From assembly GCA_023459535.1 (NCBI GenBank), contig JAEWTK010000213.1:1-9128 (forward strand): 9,128 bases of DNA. Reading direction: 5' to 3'. Position 1 is the first letter of the stretch; every line of letters starts with the position of its first letter. The translations under genes were made by a program, and so were the position numbers. Below are positions 7,079-9,128 of the stretch, piece after piece. The DNA comes from Pseudomonadota bacterium (GTDB taxonomy: Bacteria > Pseudomonadota > Gammaproteobacteria > Burkholderiales > Methylophilaceae). The notes beneath the pieces are model-generated. The model ran no database searches, was not told where the DNA came from, and worked only from the letters and a program-made list of their open reading frames with translations.

Positions 7079-7840
7079 ATGAAAACAGATTCAAACTGGC
7101 GCCTGCTTCCGGGTTTCGAACAGCTTGCTGCGATTTTCGGCAGCCTGGATGGCATATTCAGGCTGCAAGGTGAACATATCACCGGCGAACGCATCTCCAA
7201 CGTCATCCGCGTCGAGCATCAGAGCATACGCTACTACGTTAAACGCTATTACGTTGCCGGTAAAGGCTTGCGACGTTTCTTCGGCAAACCGCGCATCCAG
7301 AGCGAATGGGAGAACCTGCTGTGGTTTGCGCAGCAGGGCATCCCGACCGCCCCGGTCGTTGCCTACGGCATGCAGAAAAGGTTCGGCCTGTTCCGGCGCG
7401 GCGCCCTCATCACGCAGGAAATCCCGGACACCCGGGATCTGGCCGATATCGCCAGAAGCAATGACCCGAGACTGGCAGACGGGCAATGGGTCAGACACGT
7501 CAGCCGGCAGGTGGCCGATGCCATGCGTATCATGCATGCGCACCATTTCATCCATAACGATTTCAAATGGCGCAATCTACTGGTGGATGACCAAGGGCAA
7601 CTTTATCTGATTGACTGTCCGTTGGGCGATTTCTGGCGCGGGAAACTGTTCGAGCATCGGGTGTTAAAGGAATTCGCCACGCTCGACCGTGTGGCGCGCT
7701 ACAAATTGAGCAATACGCAACGCCTGCGGTTTTATCTGCAATACGTGCAAAAGAACAGACTGACAGCCGAAGACAAGGCTTTTCTGCACAAACTCGCACA
7801 ACGCAAGGAGCGCAGGGTCAGCAGCTTTGCCCGGGAGTGA
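7079..7840 (+). CDS. WaaP/InaA-family lipopolysaccharide kinase
   Basis: The 253-residue protein has the protein-kinase-like fold of the Kdo/WaaP/InaA family, whose members phosphorylate sugars of the LPS inner core at the cytoplasmic face. The ATP-binding lysine is probably K55 in YYVKRYY, with E76 in SEWENL as the partner acid. The catalytic loop HNDFKWRNLL at 159-168 carries D161 and N166. The metal-binding motif is IDCP at 178-181, with D179 in the place of DFG, as is usual in this family. A basic RRFFGKPRIQSEW segment at 65-77 also fits. There is no signal peptide or membrane segment. The ATG at 7079 is the first in frame; no good ribosome site is seen, and the leader may be very short. 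No other LPS gene is nearby, and glnE is divergent. The substrate sugar cannot be told from sequence, so no gene symbol is given. Confidence 0.87.
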   Translation: MKTDSNWRLLPGFEQLAAIFGSLDGIFRLQGEHITGERISNVIRVEHQSIRYYVKRYYVAGKGLRRFFGKPRIQSEWENLLWFAQQGIPTAPVVAYGMQKRFGLFRRGALITQEIPDTRDLADIARSNDPRLADGQWVRHVSRQVADAMRIMHAHHFIHNDFKWRNLLVDDQGQLYLIDCPLGDFWRGKLFEHRVLKEFATLDRVARYKLSNTQRLRFYLQYVQKNRLTAEDKAFLHKLAQRKERRVSSFARE

Positions 7841-7854
7841 GGGCGAAAATCAAA

Positions 7855-7870
7855 GGCTTAAATTCAAGCC
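7855..7870. repeat. Short near-palindrome after the LPS kinase stop
   Basis: GGCTT-AAATTC-AAGCC can form a five-pair stem with a six-base loop, 15 bases after the stop codon. No T-run follows, so a terminator role is weak. Its right half runs directly into the CACAGAG repeat arm. The ten bases at 7859-7868 are also repeated, perfectly inverted, at 7944-7953. Confidence 0.4.
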
Positions 7871-7993
7871 ACAGAGAGCACAGAGTTCTCAGAGGAAAAC
7901 CTGTGCCCAACATTCAATATGAACTTCAGGCGCCGAAGCACGCCTTGAATTTACCAGATGCTGTTCTCTGTGGTCTCTGTGTCCTCTGTGGCT
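7867..7993. repeat. Inverted CACAGAG intergenic repeat, 9-base units in two arms
   Basis: The left arm (7867-7895) and the reverse complement of the right arm (7965-7993) agree at 23 of 29 positions and share a perfect first ten bases, AGCCACAGAG. Each arm is three 9-base units of consensus NCACAGAGN: left at 7869-7877, 7878-7886 and 7887-7895; right, on the minus strand, at 7991-7983, 7982-7974 and 7973-7965. The 69-base centre contains GGCGCC at 7929-7934 within a small hairpin. It also holds an inverted copy of the ten bases just left of the element. Similar CCACAGAG-type intergenic repeats are familiar in environmental proteobacteria, and produce spurious HRGHRDHR peptides when translated. 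Function is unknown. It fills most of the gap between the LPS kinase and prfC. Confidence 0.8.
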
Positions 7994-8015
7994 AAAAATC
8001 AAATCCCTGTTTCGA

Positions 8016-8045
8016 TTAGGTTTCAACTGCCGTATCGCGTAAAAT
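8016..8045 (+). promoter_or_regulatory. Weak candidate promoter for prfC
   Basis: TTAGGT (8016-8021) and TAAAAT (8040-8045) are 18 bases apart and could serve as -35 and -10 boxes, placing the start of transcription near 8052 and the prfC ATG about 20 bases downstream. The -35 match is poor. It is offered because prfC needs its own promoter after the repeat element. Confidence 0.3.
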
Positions 8046-8072
8046 AGCGCCTTTTCGTCTTTAGCCAGCCCC

Positions 8073-9128
8073 ATGAGCACCTTGCAGGAAGAAATCCAAC
8101 GTCGCCGCACCTTTGCCATCATCTCCCACCCGGATGCCGGTAAAACCACGCTCACCGAAAAACTGTTGTGGTTCGGCGGCGCGATCCAGGTCGCCGGTGA
8201 AGTGCGTGGCCGCAAGGCAGCACGTCATGCCACTTCGGACTGGATGGAACTGGAAAAGCAGCGCGGCATCTCGGTGACCTCCTCGGTCATGCAGTTCCCT
8301 TATCGCGAGCACATGATCAACCTGCTCGACACGCCGGGCCACGACGATTTTTCGGAAGACACTTATAGAACCCTGACAGCAGTCGATTCCGCCGTCATGG
8401 TCATCGACTCGGTCAACGGTGTCGAGGCGCAGACCATCAAGCTGCTCAACGTCTGCCGCATGCGCGATACACCCATCCTGACCTTCATCAACAAGTTGGA
8501 CCGCGAATCGCGCGCGCCCATCGAGTTGCTGGACGAGATCGAATCGGTACTCGGCATGCAGTGCGCGCCAATGACCTGGCCGATCGGCATGGGCAAGACC
8601 TTCCGCGGCGTCTACAACCTCTATACCGATACCATCGCCTTCTTCGACCGCAACGCCGAGAAAGGCACGGCAGAGATGATCCAGGGACTGGACAACCCGC
8701 GTCTGGACGAACTGATCGGCCACCAGGCCGAAGAGCTGCGCATCGATGTCGAACTGGTGCGCGGCGCCTCACACAGTTTCGACAAGGATGCCTACCTTTC
8801 CGGCAAGCAGACGCCGGTCTATTTCGGCTCCGCCATCAACAACTTCGGCGTGCAATCCCTGCTCGATGCCGTGGTCGACCTCTCGCCGGCACCGCTGCCG
8901 CGCCAGACCGCGTCGCGCCCGGTGGCACCGGACGAAGCCAAGTTCTCCGGATTCGTGTTCAAGATCCAGGCCAACATGGATCCCAAGCACCGCGACCGTA
9001 TCGCCTTCCTGCGGGTGTGCTCGGGCCGTTTCGAACGCGGCATGAAAATCAAGCAGATCTCCACCGGCAAGCTGCTGGCGGTCAACAATGCCATCACCTT
9101 CATGGCGCAGGACCGTACCACCATGGAT
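8073..9128 (+). CDS. prfC: Peptide chain release factor 3, RF3 (3' end outside window)
   Basis: RF3 is a ribosome-bound GTPase that ejects RF1/RF2 after peptide release. The first 352 codons are present and open to the right edge; the family is usually about 530 residues. The GTPase motifs are complete: G1 HPDAGKTT at 19-26, switch I/G2 around ISVTSS at 66-71, G3 DTPGH at 86-90, G4 NKLD at 140-143, and G5 with S253-A254 in FGSAINNFG. The strings [18 protein letters not shown] (50-67) and [17 protein letters not shown] (91-107) are typical of RF3 rather than EF-G. Domain II begins near residue 290 ([15 protein letters not shown]). The ATG at 8073 gives the normal RF3 start ([20 protein letters not shown]). 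No strong Shine-Dalgarno precedes it; AGCCAGCCCC is there instead. It stands alone after the CACAGAG repeat. Confidence 0.97.
   Translation, partial: MSTLQEEIQRRRTFAIISHPDAGKTTLTEKLLWFGGAIQVAGEVRGRKAARHATSDWMELEKQRGISVTSSVMQFPYREHMINLLDTPGHDDFSEDTYRTLTAVDSAVMVIDSVNGVEAQTIKLLNVCRMRDTPILTFINKLDRESRAPIELLDEIESVLGMQCAPMTWPIGMGKTFRGVYNLYTDTIAFFDRNAEKGTAEMIQGLDNPRLDELIGHQAEELRIDVELVRGASHSFDKDAYLSGKQTPVYFGSAINNFGVQSLLDAVVDLSPAPLPRQTASRPVAPDEAKFSGFVFKIQANMDPKHRDRIAFLRVCSGRFERGMKIKQISTGKLLAVNNAITFMAQDRTTMD

Noticed and set aside
7867..7993. CRISPR array
   Set aside because: The units are only 9 bases, adjacent without spacers, and arranged as two inverted arms. This does not fit direct repeats of 24-40 bases with unique spacers.
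7889..8215. Minus-strand open frame containing HRGHRDHRE
   Set aside because: That peptide is the translation of the 9-base CACAGAG repeat, and the rest is antisense to the start of prfC. It is a spurious frame.
8061..8723. Minus-strand 220-codon open frame opposite prfC
   Set aside because: The plus strand encodes an unbroken RF3 with all GTPase motifs, and the antisense product has no recognisable domain.

Overview
The window looks like chromosomal core sequence from a betaproteobacterium. The basis is the strong match of the encoded CysM, DsbB, XseA, GlnE and PrfC to proteobacterial families, a fairly high GC content by eye, and codon use that avoids TTA, CTA and TCA. The order Nitrosomonadales (Gallionellaceae or Methylophilaceae type) is a guess from protein flavour, not a demonstrated placement.

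Layout. From 1 to 2065, three genes run leftward in a compact group. dsbB (disulfide-bond regenerator) is followed by cysM (cysteine synthase B), and then by an exported protein cut by the window edge that resembles AsmA/YdbH-type envelope proteins. A short divergent spacer (2066-2132) separates dsbB from a rightward pair, xseA (exonuclease VII large subunit) and a family-6-like DNA-deoxyinosine glycosylase, so this pair concerns DNA repair. The pair ends at 3874 and faces a small leftward XRE-type regulator (3941-4216). A stem-loop lies in the convergent gap. Upstream of the regulator, on the same strand, is the long glnE gene (4290-7013) for the bifunctional glutamine synthetase adenylyltransferase. 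A second divergent spacer (7014-7078) separates glnE from a rightward WaaP/InaA-like lipopolysaccharide kinase (7079-7840).

The 232-base gap that follows (7841-8072) holds an inverted pair of CACAGAG repeat arms, each made of three 9-base units. After it begins prfC (peptide chain release factor 3), which runs off the right edge after 352 codons.

The genes are mostly housekeeping: thiol oxidation and cysteine synthesis, DNA repair, nitrogen control, envelope phosphorylation and translation termination. I see no phage, transposase, CRISPR array, RNA gene or toxin-antitoxin pair, and no clear new system. The items most worth a second look are the CACAGAG inverted repeat, the in-frame 15-base tandem repeat in the exported protein, the lone XRE regulator behind glnE, and the dsbB-cysM-exported protein arrangement.
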